64,000 nt of DNA from Bacteroidales bacterium (GTDB lineage: Bacteria; Bacteroidota; Bacteroidia; Bacteroidales; VadinHA17). The stretch is taken from the NCBI GenBank assembly GCA_016928075.1, contig JAFGLJ010000027.1, forward strand, positions 186,001 through 250,000, given 5' to 3'. The position numbers were made by a program, and so were the translations under genes. Of the stretch, positions 44,477 through 54,905 are shown in pieces. The notes below the pieces were generated by a model, which saw nothing but the letters and a program-made list of their open reading frames with translations, searched no databases and had not been told where the DNA came from. Within the stretch, counting starts at the first letter, position 1. The number at the start of each line of letters is the position of its first letter.

Positions 44477-46519
44477 TTACTTCCTGCAAATATTTTCCGG
44501 AATAATTCTAAACTGTGTTCCTTTTTCAGATTGCATTTCAACAAATACAATAAGTTTTGTATTACCTTCCACATCATATTCAATGCCATACCTAAGTTCA
44601 CTACTTTCATTAATCTCCCTTCCATTTACATATAGTCTAACCTTATCGTCCCCCCAGTTACTTATTTCAAAAGCGGGGTTACAGATAGGGGAATCTTCGC
44701 TTGCTTCCAAATTAAAAACTACTTCAGATCCTTTCTTTTTCACTTTCAGTTTATAGATACGCTCAGTGTAATCATATCCATCAGATTTTGCAACATCATC
44801 ACCAGTTTTTAGTTCTGGGGGATTATTCCACGATCTGGCCAATAATGCTAGTTTCCCGGCAGGTTTATCCGTCATACCGTACAATGCCACATCTTCATCA
44901 GTTAATCCCCAGCTAAGTGATGAATGAGAAGCTCTGTCAGCTGCTATACAATAGCGTCCGTCTGATGATATTTGTGCCACCGGCCAATGATTCCACCATG
45001 GAAAATGTGAGTACTCAGGGCGTACTTCACCATTGAATGCTCTGAATCTTACTCCTTCCCTGAAAATGATGAAAGGTTTGTAATCAGATTTAAGGTTTGT
45101 AACCTGTATCACGGCATCCTGGAGGTCAAACTCAGGGAATCCTTCTTCCCATGAATAAGTTCTGCTGACACCATCCATATTAACCAGCGTAACAGCCTCC
45201 AGATGCACATTATCCTCCGGCCTGGTTCCCGGTTCATTAAGAAATATGGTTTCCTGCCATCCTCCATGCCCCGGAAGTAGCTTACGGGTAGCAACACCAT
45301 CTGGGTAGATATAGTAGTATTCATCGGCCGATTGTCCGAAACCGCTGTTATCACTGAGGTCAATCTGTCTGAACCGAACATCCATCTGCAGGTATCTCCA
45401 GTGTACTACCACTCTTGCATCATTATTCTCAATTATGGCAACCCTTGAACTGCGGCACTGCACATCGGACATATGTTCAACGCATCCGGTAACAAATTCA
45501 TCTGATGAACCCTGACTGAGAAACCAGTTACCACCTGTTTCCCTGCTCTGGTCAGCCATCCATTTCCCGTTCTCAGTCACCCAGCAAGCAGAATACCTTG
45601 TACCACGCCAGAACATCACCCTGACAGGTAACTTTTCAAACTGAACCACTACATCGGAATGGGGTCCAACAGGCCATAACCTGTCCCAACCTTCGTAATA
45701 TTCAAGCTTTGTATAATTAGCCCCAAATCTGCCTGAAGGTTTAACTGAAGGAAATCTGCGGTCTTCAAATGCCGGTTCAGGCAATTTATCAAAAGCCTTA
45801 TAATTCTGGTTAATAATATCAGGGTCTAATGACTCATTGTATAGTTTAAGCTCATCGATAATACCATCAAGTGAATACCATGAAGGGAAAGTAGCCCATG
45901 CCCTAACAGGATCAGTTGGAGCCAGTTTCCTGTTGTTACGGCCTGCCCTGTAAGGAATATCAGATGCCATGGTCAGTCTTTTCGTATTATTGTTAGAAGC
46001 TGACAGACCACCATTAACAAATACCTTCATTCCATCCTGCCTGTTAAAAGTGCATGCTACATGATACCATTTCTTCAGTTCAAGCCCAACCTTTTTTCCT
46101 TCTGGTATTTCTGACCAGCACTCGTGCCACGTGGAGCTACCATCTGAAAGTTGTAACCCTACCCTGCCATGGCTGTCAATTCCAAAAAAGAACCCCGTTA
46201 TCTCCTTATTCTCCCTGGCGAGCAATGGTACCTTATTCCATGGATAGGCTCCCAGTGCAACCCAGGCTTCAATACTAAATCCACTACCTGTTAGGGAAAC
46301 TTCTTCTTCCGGAATTATCACTTCCGTGGTAAAACCATCAAATTTCAGGGCATCACCACTAACACCCTCCGCATAATCGTAATAACCTTTAATACTGTCA
46401 ATGTCATTTTTTTCAAAATGCCATTCCTTAACAGCTTTCTGAGCTATCAAGGAAATATTTATTACAGCAAATAATAAAACAAGTATTATTACCTTCAGAT
46501 TATAACCTGATTTTTTCAT
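44477..46519 (-). CDS. LamG-like exported protein with large uncharacterised C-terminal domain (paralog A)
   Basis: A 680-residue protein with a signal peptide ending at LIAQ. The N-terminal concanavalin A-like/LamG domain (about 25-245) shows FSIEAWVALGAYPWNKVPLL, GFFFGIDSHGRVGLQ and WYHVACTFNR. After about residue 255 a domain of about 400 residues follows which I cannot assign; it shares FWRGTRYSACWVTEN, NDARVVVHWRY, DEYYYIYPDGVATRK, WWNHWPVAQISSDGR and LARSWNNPPE with the protein at 55613-57778. The fixed Trp, Arg, His and Glu/Asp residues look like those of an enzyme acting on carbohydrate, possibly a lyase or hydrolase. It stands between convergent sulfatase and GH106 genes. Confidence 0.8.
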   Translation of the reverse strand: MKKSGYNLKVIILVLLFAVINISLIAQKAVKEWHFEKNDIDSIKGYYDYAEGVSGDALKFDGFTTEVIIPEEEVSLTGSGFSIEAWVALGAYPWNKVPLLARENKEITGFFFGIDSHGRVGLQLSDGSSTWHECWSEIPEGKKVGLELKKWYHVACTFNRQDGMKVFVNGGLSASNNNTKRLTMASDIPYRAGRNNRKLAPTDPVRAWATFPSWYSLDGIIDELKLYNESLDPDIINQNYKAFDKLPEPAFEDRRFPSVKPSGRFGANYTKLEYYEGWDRLWPVGPHSDVVVQFEKLPVRVMFWRGTRYSACWVTENGKWMADQSRETGGNWFLSQGSSDEFVTGCVEHMSDVQCRSSRVAIIENNDARVVVHWRYLQMDVRFRQIDLSDNSGFGQSADEYYYIYPDGVATRKLLPGHGGWQETIFLNEPGTRPEDNVHLEAVTLVNMDGVSRTYSWEEGFPEFDLQDAVIQVTNLKSDYKPFIIFREGVRFRAFNGEVRPEYSHFPWWNHWPVAQISSDGRYCIAADRASHSSLSWGLTDEDVALYGMTDKPAGKLALLARSWNNPPELKTGDDVAKSDGYDYTERIYKLKVKKKGSEVVFNLEASEDSPICNPAFEISNWGDDKVRLYVNGREINESSELRYGIEYDVEGNTKLIVFVEMQSEKGTQFRIIPENICRK

Positions 46520-46659
46520 GGATTAAATTTATTATTTATTGCTAAAAATAAGATTTACCAGTTCAATCATCACCAAAAAAGCTTTAAGGTGAAGAATGGT
46601 ACAACTTATCCTGTTTTTCAATATGAAAGACCATAACTACCTGATGCTATCTGATACTT

Positions 46660-49482
46660 TCATTCCTTAGTGTAGACAATTCTTACAGGTCCCAATAAAC
46701 CAGAAGGCTGTATCCTGAAAGTTTCATCTCCTCCTCCAGCCCAGTTATCCTTCTTTACATAAGGATGATTTGTACGACAGTACCTTTTGTCATTTGATTC
46801 AGATAACATATCACCTGTTAATCTGTTAACCCACATATTGACAATCTCAATCTTCAACTGGTTCTCACCATTTCTTACGAGATCAGTTATATCTAAAGTA
46901 AAGGGTCTCTTCCACAATACTCCTGCCCTTTTACCATTAATAAATACTTCCGCAACATCTCTTATATTGCCCAGATCAATTGAGACTTTTCCATCCTCAC
47001 CATACTGCTCTTTATTTATGTTTAAAGTTTTATGATAGGTTGCTGTTCCTGAAAAATATTTTACACCCTCTATTTCAGAATCTGTCCATGAGATCAGAGT
47101 ATCAAATACTAATTCCGAAGGTGCTCCCCAGCCCTCCGGGAAAGTCACTCTCCAGGAACCTGTTAATAACTCCACTTTTATAATTTCTTCCGCTTTAAGA
47201 ATGCCTGGTATTTTCCTTTCCTCATCAGTAAAAATGACGAAGATCGAAGCTCCTGGTGATAATTCAAGCGAAATAGTAATAACACCATTCTTAATCTTGT
47301 AATCATTTACTCTTAGCTGATCACCAGTCGATGGATCCCATATTTCCGGAAATTTGCCGGATTGCCTGAAAGTACAAACACCCGAGAAATCTATATCTGA
47401 TTTGTTTCTCACGAAATACGCATCTCCGTCAGTAAATTGACGATGAATATAATCGAGCTCCGGCGATTCACTATAACTAAAATCCTCCACAATATTATCA
47501 GCCTTCAGAAGCTCTGTTGGAGTAAGACCATACACTACCCTTCCTTCTCCGTAATGATTTATTCTGAACTTCTCACCATCCAGTTCAGCCCACATTTTTT
47601 CTGCCAGATCAGATAGTTCATTTGTTTCTTCTTTATTATTATTTAAGCCAGGAACAACAAGTGGTTTTTTCCCGATTATTGTTGCTCCTTCCATGACCAT
47701 CCTTTCAAGTTTTTTAAGCACATCAAGAGGCATATGGTCCTGCTCCGGCAAAACCATCAGAGAATAGCTCATCCCGTCAGGCAGAATAATTCTGTTATTG
47801 TCCACAGACATTCTATTCAGTAAAACATCACTGTTAACCACATCGAAATCATAACCCTTACTCAGGCCTTTAAGACCTGGCTTCTCAGGTACATCTTGAA
47901 ACAATGGGAAAAAATTGGGGGCCTGATCACCATAAAAATAACACACATCAGCAACAAACTCTCCCTTTTGAAGTAAATAACTACATCTAGACAGGTATTC
48001 CATAAAAGGTTCGGATTTTTCCCACCATGTAGTTCCGGGATTAATATCCAATCCCGCATGGTATGTTCTTCCTGGGAGTCCATCTTCGGGATTGGTATTG
48101 GCAAAAGTATGAAAAGTTATACAGTTAAGACCCTCACAAAATGCTCTGTCCACAACTTTTTTCAAGGCATAAGGAGAATCTTTCCATCTCCTCCATGTAG
48201 TAAAGGACTCAGCATCAACTTTCCCCTTGCCATAAATATGAGATGCGCTTGCTACCTCTTTAATCAGAAACATATTTCTGTGTCTGATCCAGAATTCTCC
48301 TCGTGGTACAGATACATTTCCTAATGCTTTCAATGCATCCACGGGACAAGTATTCCATATTGGAGGTCCTGGTCCGCCAGCTTCAGCCACTAGTTCTAAA
48401 TTATATTTTTCCAGAAACTGCCTGCCGGTTATATAATGACTTAAAATCAGCTGATCACTGACTGTTTTTTTCCAGTCATACAGAAACTTATCAGTAACAT
48501 TTTTTATCTTCCAGCCGGATAACACCGGAAGGTAATCAGTCAGATCATATCCTCTCATTTGCCTGAATATCCGGGGCATAGAATCAGTCCATGGAACTCC
48601 TTCTGTCAATTCCATGCTATCAAATTCAATATAAGACAATCCACCTTCTGTATTTTTTCCTTTTTTTATTCCCAGGCGCTTCATAAAATGGCCTAAATGT
48701 TTCTTAGTAGATTCGGGATCAAGAAAATCAATAAACAATCCCTTTGAATTAGGAGACGGCACAATCAGTTCCTGACCGTTATTTGTGAACAGATACCTCA
48801 TAATCTGCCATTTTCCCTCGGGCAGACTGACTGTTAGATAGCCATCCACAAACTGACCAGACAAATTAATAATCTCATCTTTCCCACCGATTGATTTGTC
48901 CTTATTAAAAGGAAATGCAAGTACAGCAACTTCTTTATAGTAAACAGGCAATCCATTATTATCCTTTGGACAATTTTCAGGGACCTCAGGAAAAGGTAAC
49001 TTTATTTTTTTATTAACCGGTCCTTCCAGGATAATCTCAGAAAAATATAAGGCCTTGGAAGCCCATGATGGATCAACCCAGGGACCACCTGCATTCCATC
49101 CACTTGATCCAACCATTCCTATCTTTATTCCATACTTTTCACCTTCACTGAATGCATGTTTCATCAAAGCAACAGAGCTATCGCTCAAAAACGCAGGACC
49201 AGAAGGAATAAAATTATCAGGATTATGCATTGCAGCCACATCCCATATCTCCGCCCTGCCCATCCCCTTTTCGCTCATCTCCCTGAGATCACGTGTAATT
49301 GCTTCCCTGGTTATGTTACCATTCAGCCAGCACCAGAAAGCTCCGGGTCTATATTCCCTCGGTGGCTTTAGAAAATCAGACGGTATATTATCCTTTCCGG
49401 CATTCTTTTCTGAGTGTTTATCCACCTGGCAAGAGACAATTACTATAGAAATTGCAAATATGTACTTAAAAATGTGTACCAT
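46660..49482 (-). CDS. GH106-like alpha-L-rhamnosidase lipoprotein
   Basis: A 940-residue exported enzyme; the lipoprotein signal ends at VIVSC (Cys18). The GH106 pattern begins YRPGAFWCWLNGNITREAITRDLREMSEKGMGRAEIW (read in pieces from residue 44) and continues with GMVGSSGWNAGGPWVDPSWA and KVDAESFTTWRRW. A C-terminal beta-sandwich with galactose-binding-like features carries VFINGKRAGVLWKRPF and IVNMWVNRLTGD. GH106 enzymes remove alpha-linked L-rhamnose with inversion. It lies 10 bases after the URO-D family gene, so the two are co-transcribed. Confidence 0.85.
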   Translation of the reverse strand: MVHIFKYIFAISIVIVSCQVDKHSEKNAGKDNIPSDFLKPPREYRPGAFWCWLNGNITREAITRDLREMSEKGMGRAEIWDVAAMHNPDNFIPSGPAFLSDSSVALMKHAFSEGEKYGIKIGMVGSSGWNAGGPWVDPSWASKALYFSEIILEGPVNKKIKLPFPEVPENCPKDNNGLPVYYKEVAVLAFPFNKDKSIGGKDEIINLSGQFVDGYLTVSLPEGKWQIMRYLFTNNGQELIVPSPNSKGLFIDFLDPESTKKHLGHFMKRLGIKKGKNTEGGLSYIEFDSMELTEGVPWTDSMPRIFRQMRGYDLTDYLPVLSGWKIKNVTDKFLYDWKKTVSDQLILSHYITGRQFLEKYNLELVAEAGGPGPPIWNTCPVDALKALGNVSVPRGEFWIRHRNMFLIKEVASASHIYGKGKVDAESFTTWRRWKDSPYALKKVVDRAFCEGLNCITFHTFANTNPEDGLPGRTYHAGLDINPGTTWWEKSEPFMEYLSRCSYLLQKGEFVADVCYFYGDQAPNFFPLFQDVPEKPGLKGLSKGYDFDVVNSDVLLNRMSVDNNRIILPDGMSYSLMVLPEQDHMPLDVLKKLERMVMEGATIIGKKPLVVPGLNNNKEETNELSDLAEKMWAELDGEKFRINHYGEGRVVYGLTPTELLKADNIVEDFSYSESPELDYIHRQFTDGDAYFVRNKSDIDFSGVCTFRQSGKFPEIWDPSTGDQLRVNDYKIKNGVITISLELSPGASIFVIFTDEERKIPGILKAEEIIKVELLTGSWRVTFPEGWGAPSELVFDTLISWTDSEIEGVKYFSGTATYHKTLNINKEQYGEDGKVSIDLGNIRDVAEVFINGKRAGVLWKRPFTLDITDLVRNGENQLKIEIVNMWVNRLTGDMLSESNDKRYCRTNHPYVKKDNWAGGGDETFRIQPSGLLGPVRIVYTKE

Positions 49483-49492
49483 GACATTTGAA

Positions 49493-50572
49493 TTAAAGTG
49501 ATCTTACAGTATTTATAAAAGCCAGAATATTTTCGACCGGTGTGTCCTGCTGAATATTATGTGCAGGAGCAATAATATAGCCACCGTTTTCGCCCAGAAT
49601 TTCCGCACGGTACTTTACCTCATTCCTTATCTGATCGGGTGTTCCGAAAGGAAGTAATTCCTGGATACATATACCTCCGAAAAAAATCAGGTCTTTTCCA
49701 AACTCTCTTTTTAATTTAACAGGATCCATACCTGCAGCTTTGGGCTGTATAGGATTTAGTATATCCAGTCCTATATCAATAAAATCAGGTATTAAATCAA
49801 CTATAGAACCACATGAATGCCAGGCAATTTTAATGTCCGGGTTAAGCTCCCTGAAGGTCTCAAACATCCTGGCAATCCTGGGTTTGAAATTTTTTCTCCA
49901 TGTTTCTATATCCAAAATCAGACTTTGCTGACTGCCAAAATCATCGCCACACCAGATCATATCTGCTCCCCTCCTTATAAGTTCTTTTCCTGTTTCAGTA
50001 TTTATCCATTCAACTTTTTCCAGTAAGGCATCCACATACGGTTTTTCCATTATCATGTCTATTAGAAATTTTTCAAGTCCGGTTAGATACCATGATGTTT
50101 CAAAAATTGAACATTCAAGATCAGCAATAATACCAGATTTGTCGCTGTACTTTTCAATTGTATCTGTGGCTAAAGAGAAACGGCTTTTATCAAAGGGATC
50201 AAAAAAATTATATGATTCAATGTCATCAACCGTCTCAGCATGAGCCAGCGGATATGAAAAGAATTCATTATATAGCCCGGCATCAAAGAATACCATGCCC
50301 CATTCATTCGTAATATGCCCTTCTTCAGAAACAGTCGTTGGTTTACTCTCAGGTACAGTAGCTGCTATACCAACAGCATCGCTTCCCAGGTGTGTACACA
50401 TTACCTGATGGGATATACGGGTAGAGAGCATTGAATCAATTGGTTCTTCATAAGGAATACCCAGGTGTGCACAAACCTTTCTGGCACTTTGAGGCGTAAA
50501 CGACAAATACAGAGGAGGACGATCCGGTATTCCCCCGTTAATGGTGGTAATAAATCTTTCTTTTGATGTCAT
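49493..50572 (-). CDS. URO-D superfamily protein (MtaA/uroporphyrinogen decarboxylase-like)
   Basis: A 359-residue cytoplasmic TIM-barrel protein of the URO-D superfamily, which includes uroporphyrinogen decarboxylase and the zinc-dependent methyltransferases MtaA/CmuA. Visible are SKERFITTINGGIPDRPPLY at the start, MIWCGDDFGSQQSLILD, IKIAWHSCGSIVDLIPDFID (His/Cys typical of the methyltransferase side), and the ending GYIIAPAHNIQQDTPVENILAF. No corrinoid protein is near. Its place directly before the rhamnosidase gene makes a role in sugar catabolism, not haem synthesis, more likely; a demethylase role is a guess. Confidence 0.8.
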   Translation of the reverse strand: MTSKERFITTINGGIPDRPPLYLSFTPQSARKVCAHLGIPYEEPIDSMLSTRISHQVMCTHLGSDAVGIAATVPESKPTTVSEEGHITNEWGMVFFDAGLYNEFFSYPLAHAETVDDIESYNFFDPFDKSRFSLATDTIEKYSDKSGIIADLECSIFETSWYLTGLEKFLIDMIMEKPYVDALLEKVEWINTETGKELIRRGADMIWCGDDFGSQQSLILDIETWRKNFKPRIARMFETFRELNPDIKIAWHSCGSIVDLIPDFIDIGLDILNPIQPKAAGMDPVKLKREFGKDLIFFGGICIQELLPFGTPDQIRNEVKYRAEILGENGGYIIAPAHNIQQDTPVENILAFINTVRSL

Positions 50573-50584
50573 ATTGATTTCTTA

Positions 50585-51935
50585 TTATTCTTCGTAATCA
50601 TTATCTGTAAAATATAGGCATATCCTGCCCTTCTCCGGAACAATCTTCAAATAAGAGTTTCCATCAACCATAAATTCACCCTCCCTGCAAAAGACAGAGT
50701 AGCTGAAATCCCTGAAACAGTAACTCAGTTGCCTCCTGTCAATATTTGTAACAGGGATCTTCTTATTATCAGGGGATAGTATCAGGAACCATTCATTCCC
50801 TTTCCATGTATGCATACTTATCGTTATACTGCCCTCGTTAAAAACCAGATCCAGTGATGCATCAGAGGTTTCTAGCGGCCAGGAAACTTTCAATTTTCCT
50901 TTTTCACCATCGTCAATAACGGGATCCCGGCCTGCAATATCAACTATCCCTTCCTCTCCCTTAGTCTTGAAACGTAATCCGGCAATATCGTTCTCTGAAC
51001 CCCAGGCAAAACCATCCACAACAGGGAGGGTATAGTAATCACATTTGCTTGAAGTCCCTTTTTCATCAAGGTAATCAGATTTGAATTTTTCATCAAATTT
51101 ATGAATATCCCTGAATCTCAAAGTATCATTTCCCCATAGCAGGTTAGCTCTGTAGTAATGGCTGTTGAACCATAATGTTTTAAGATTTTTATCTGAATAG
51201 TCAGTCATTAACGTTACTGATGTAGGCGGCGTTACCTTAAAATGCTCTTTGAACCAGGAACCTGATTCAGCAAGTGTTTCAATCCTTATCTTTATCTCTT
51301 AGCCCTGCAATCGTAGACATCTGTATTTCAAATCCCTCCTTCAACCTTTTCCATGTAAATGAATTCTCCTGACCTGTCTGCACATAAGCATAAGCCCATT
51401 GATGCCCCTGTTATGAACTCATTGAAATACCACTTGCTCCATTCCCGGTTATCTCCTCCTTTCTTATATACAGGTTCAAGCGATACAACCCTCTGCACTT
51501 TCCCTCCCAGTCCCATTGATATCTTCCTATCCATTTGTAACCGCTATCCTCCACCAGGGGTTGAGGCAATTCCCACCATGCTCCTATTTCAAACTGATCA
51601 GGAGGCAGTTCTTTTATTAATTCCTGGTATCTCTTATCTATCAATGCATCATATTGTAAGAGGAATGTCCCCTTTAGGTTATATTCCCTCATAATATTTA
51701 TTTGCTCCACCACAGGCTCATAGAGCACATCCTCAATAATCCAGTCGATACGGGGTTCACACTGCCTGATGAAATTTACTATGTTAACTATCCTGGCTTG
51801 GTTCTTGACTGTTTCTTTATTATCAAATTCAGTCTCCGGGGAAATACAGCCTGTCAGGGAAAATGAAATTAAAATACACATCCCAAACCTTTTAAAGATA
51901 GTGTCCGATAATTTAAGATTGATCATTAATTGCAA
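50585..51935 (-). pseudogene. decayed PUL-associated lipoprotein gene (internal deletion and frameshifts)
   Basis: The 5' part (from 51935) encodes a lipoprotein signal (SFSLTGC) and PRIDWIIEDVLYEP then NLKGTFLLQYDALIDKRYQ, ending in GYKWIGRYQWDW. The frame then changes and resumes as LEPVYKKGGDNREWSKWY, shifts again near 51330 with stops near 51320 and 51280, and resumes near 51260 as RIETLAESGSWFKEHF, followed by an open 207-codon end with TDYSDKNLKTLW. The segment between GRYQWDW and LEPVYKK is too short, so a block is probably deleted. The KGTFLLQYDALID segment recalls NodB-like polysaccharide deacetylase folds, but the family is not firmly identified. It precedes the URO-D gene by 12 bases. 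Confidence 0.75.
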
Positions 51936-52075
51936 TAATATACCTGAAAGTAAGAAATAATTTCATATTGTAAATTTATAGGATTTTAAATAGTTTTGGA
52001 AATAAGAGAAGGTAAGCATTTTAATATTTAACCAACACTCTGGAAAAACAACCCTATTTAATAATCTGAACAATT

Positions 52076-54901
52076 ATGAATTCATCTAAGCTAAGATATG
52101 GCATATTTATCCTTATTATGATTACCTTAATTGCATTTATAATTACATATTGTTCCTTCAGGGAAAATATTTCAGTAAACGGACTTAGATGTGAATACCT
52201 GTTCAATCCTGAAGGCATTGATAAAAAGTGTCCCCGTTTTAGCTGGATTCTGCAATCTGGCGGTTTTAATAAATCTCAGCAAGCTTACCAGATATTTGTA
52301 TCAAGCTCCGGGAAAAAATTAAAAAGGAATATTCCTGACATATGGAATAGTGGTAAAATCAACGGAAATGAGACAAACCAGGTAAAATATGCCGGCAGCT
52401 TATTGAAGTCAGGAAAAAAATATTACTGGAAGGTAAGAATATGGGATGAAAGAGGAATGCAGTCTGCATGGAGTAAAGCAGCATATTTCTCAATGGGCCT
52501 GTTAAAAGAGAAGGATTGGATTGCACGATGGATAGGAATACCTGCATATAATGAATGCGAACCTGATTCAGTACTTTATCCATCACCAATGTTCAGGAAA
52601 CAATTTATAGCAAAAAAACCTATAAAAAGGGCTACTCTCTTTTTTACTTCACTTGGTGATTATGAAGTGTTTATAAATGGGAAGAAATCCGGGGAAAACA
52701 TTCTCGCCCCTGAGTGGACGGCATTTGATAAAAGAGTGCAATATCAAACATACGATGTAACTTCATATATTGAAAAGGGAGTTAATGTAATCGCTGCCTG
52801 GTTAGGAGATGGATGGTATGCAGGCTGTCTCGGCCCCGTGGAATGGAAAAATGACTATCCTTATTATCCTTATAGGGGATATTATGGTCATGATCTCAGG
52901 TTAAGAGCCCAGTTAATTTTAGAATATAAAACAGGAGGAAATGACACTATAATATCAGGACCTGACTGGCTATACTACAATGATGGCCCCATTAGGTCAT
53001 CCGATAATTTCCTGGGAGAAGTTTACGATAGCAGGAAAGAACTTCCCGGTTGGAAGCTAAAAGGATACAATTGCGAAGGATGGGAAAATGTAATAATTGA
53101 TACCACAATTACTACCTCACTTACAGCTCAGATGAATGAGCCCATAATAATTATTGATTCACTGGCCCCGATAAATGTGCGTCAACCCGGTCCGGACACC
53201 TATGTTTTTGACCTTGGACAGAATATGGTTGGCTGGTGTAAAGTTTTGCTGCAGGGCCGTTCAGGGACTGAGATAATACTTAAGCATGGAGAAATGTTAA
53301 ATGACAACGGTACTGTTTACACTGAAAATCTAAAAACAGCCATTCAAACGGACAAATATATACTCGATGGTAAAGGGGAAACATATCTGTCACCTCATTT
53401 TACATATCATGGATTCCGCTATGTACAGGTAGAAGGATTGGCAAAAAAACCTGATATTAATGATCTCAAGGGAATGGTTATCTCATCATCTTCACCGAGA
53501 GTTGGCTATTATAAATTCAATAACAGCTTGCTTGATAAACTCACAAGCAATATACTGTGGACACAGAGAGGCAACATGCATTCTGTACCAACCGATTGCC
53601 CTCAGAGATCCGAAAGGATGGGATGGATGGGAGATGCCCAGATATTTTCTCAGACAGCCATTTATAACCTGGATATGGCTGCATTTTTCAGCAAGTGGAT
53701 TAAAGACATAAGGGACGGCCAGTATACCACAGGCGAATATTCTGATGTTAATCCCAGAGCAATGCCTGAGACAGACAAATTTGTCAATGCTCCCGGCTGG
53801 GCAGATGCAGGTATTATTATTCCCTGGAAAATGTATCTTAACTATAACGACACCACTATTCTCAGGGAGCATTATGAATCAATGAAGCGTTATATTAACA
53901 GAATCCCGGAAACAAATCCTGACCTGATATACGATAGCCTCGCAGCATGGTCTTATGGCGATTGGCTGAATGGTGATGCAATTATCTCTGATGATTATCC
54001 GGATAGTGGAGCATCTATTCCGGATGATGTTTATTGTACTGCTTTTTTTGCCCAATCAGTAAAGATATTGTCAGATATAGCCTCAATATTGAACAGCGAG
54101 TCTGACCGGGCAAAATATGAGAAGCTCTATTCAAGTATCCGTGAAAAATTCAATGAAGAATTTGTGGCTCCTGACGGAACCATAAAAGGTAATACACAGG
54201 CGGGATACGCAATTGCATTAAATTTTGGTTTGCTTGACGAAGAAATATCCTGCAAAGCATTTGACAAACTTATAAAAGCCCTGGAAGAATATGATGGAAG
54301 AATGTCGACAGGATTTATATCCACAGTCTGCCTGCTAAAGGAACTGTCAAAAAGAGGAAGACATGATCTGGCATGTTCCCTTGTAGAAAGTCACAGACTA
54401 CCATCATGGGGTTATTCAATAGACCAGGGAGCAACAACAATCTGGGAACGGTGGGATGGATATGTTAAAGGCAGAGGATTTCAACATCCGGGAATGAACT
54501 CCTTCAATCATTATGCCTTCGGTTCTGTCGGAGAATGGATGGTAGGTGATCTTATTGGATTCAAAACGGATATTTCAGCCCCCGGATACCGGCATTTTAT
54601 TATTGAACCCCGTCCCGGAGGATCAATTAAACATGTCCAGGCAAAGTTCAGGTCAATAAATGGAACAATATATATTGAATGGCTTAAAAATACCAGGTAC
54701 TTTAATTTAAAAGTTGATATCCCTGTCAATACATCGGCCAATATTATACTGCCAGGGCAAGATTTAGGATGGGAACAGGTTAAAATTAACAATAAAGAGC
54801 CAGATAGTTTTGAATTTATCCGTTTTAGCATGCATGACGGGTCTCTGCTTATGAAAGTTCCATCCGGTAAATACTATATTTATTGTACAAATAAGAACTG
54901 A
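52076..54901 (+). CDS. GH78 family alpha-L-rhamnosidase
   Basis: A 941-residue exported enzyme; the N-terminal hydrophobic segment ends at ITYCSF, a probable lipoprotein site. Domains follow the GH78 order: N-terminal beta-sandwich (GLRCEYLFNPEGIDKKCPRFSW), carbohydrate-binding domain (LFFTSLGDYEVFINGKKSGE, WLGDGWYAG), Ig-like linker (FDLGQNMVGWCKV), (alpha/alpha)6 catalytic barrel with TDCPQRSERMGWMGD (Asp507, Glu513 region) and YSIDQGATTIWERWDGY, and a C-terminal beta-sandwich. It cleaves alpha-L-rhamnosides with inversion. It is divergent from the GH106 unit, giving two rhamnosidase families within 8 kb. Confidence 0.94.
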   Translation: MNSSKLRYGIFILIMITLIAFIITYCSFRENISVNGLRCEYLFNPEGIDKKCPRFSWILQSGGFNKSQQAYQIFVSSSGKKLKRNIPDIWNSGKINGNETNQVKYAGSLLKSGKKYYWKVRIWDERGMQSAWSKAAYFSMGLLKEKDWIARWIGIPAYNECEPDSVLYPSPMFRKQFIAKKPIKRATLFFTSLGDYEVFINGKKSGENILAPEWTAFDKRVQYQTYDVTSYIEKGVNVIAAWLGDGWYAGCLGPVEWKNDYPYYPYRGYYGHDLRLRAQLILEYKTGGNDTIISGPDWLYYNDGPIRSSDNFLGEVYDSRKELPGWKLKGYNCEGWENVIIDTTITTSLTAQMNEPIIIIDSLAPINVRQPGPDTYVFDLGQNMVGWCKVLLQGRSGTEIILKHGEMLNDNGTVYTENLKTAIQTDKYILDGKGETYLSPHFTYHGFRYVQVEGLAKKPDINDLKGMVISSSSPRVGYYKFNNSLLDKLTSNILWTQRGNMHSVPTDCPQRSERMGWMGDAQIFSQTAIYNLDMAAFFSKWIKDIRDGQYTTGEYSDVNPRAMPETDKFVNAPGWADAGIIIPWKMYLNYNDTTILREHYESMKRYINRIPETNPDLIYDSLAAWSYGDWLNGDAIISDDYPDSGASIPDDVYCTAFFAQSVKILSDIASILNSESDRAKYEKLYSSIREKFNEEFVAPDGTIKGNTQAGYAIALNFGLLDEEISCKAFDKLIKALEEYDGRMSTGFISTVCLLKELSKRGRHDLACSLVESHRLPSWGYSIDQGATTIWERWDGYVKGRGFQHPGMNSFNHYAFGSVGEWMVGDLIGFKTDISAPGYRHFIIEPRPGGSIKHVQAKFRSINGTIYIEWLKNTRYFNLKVDIPVNTSANIILPGQDLGWEQVKINNKEPDSFEFIRFSMHDGSLLMKVPSGKYYIYCTNKN

Positions 54902-54905
54902 ATTT

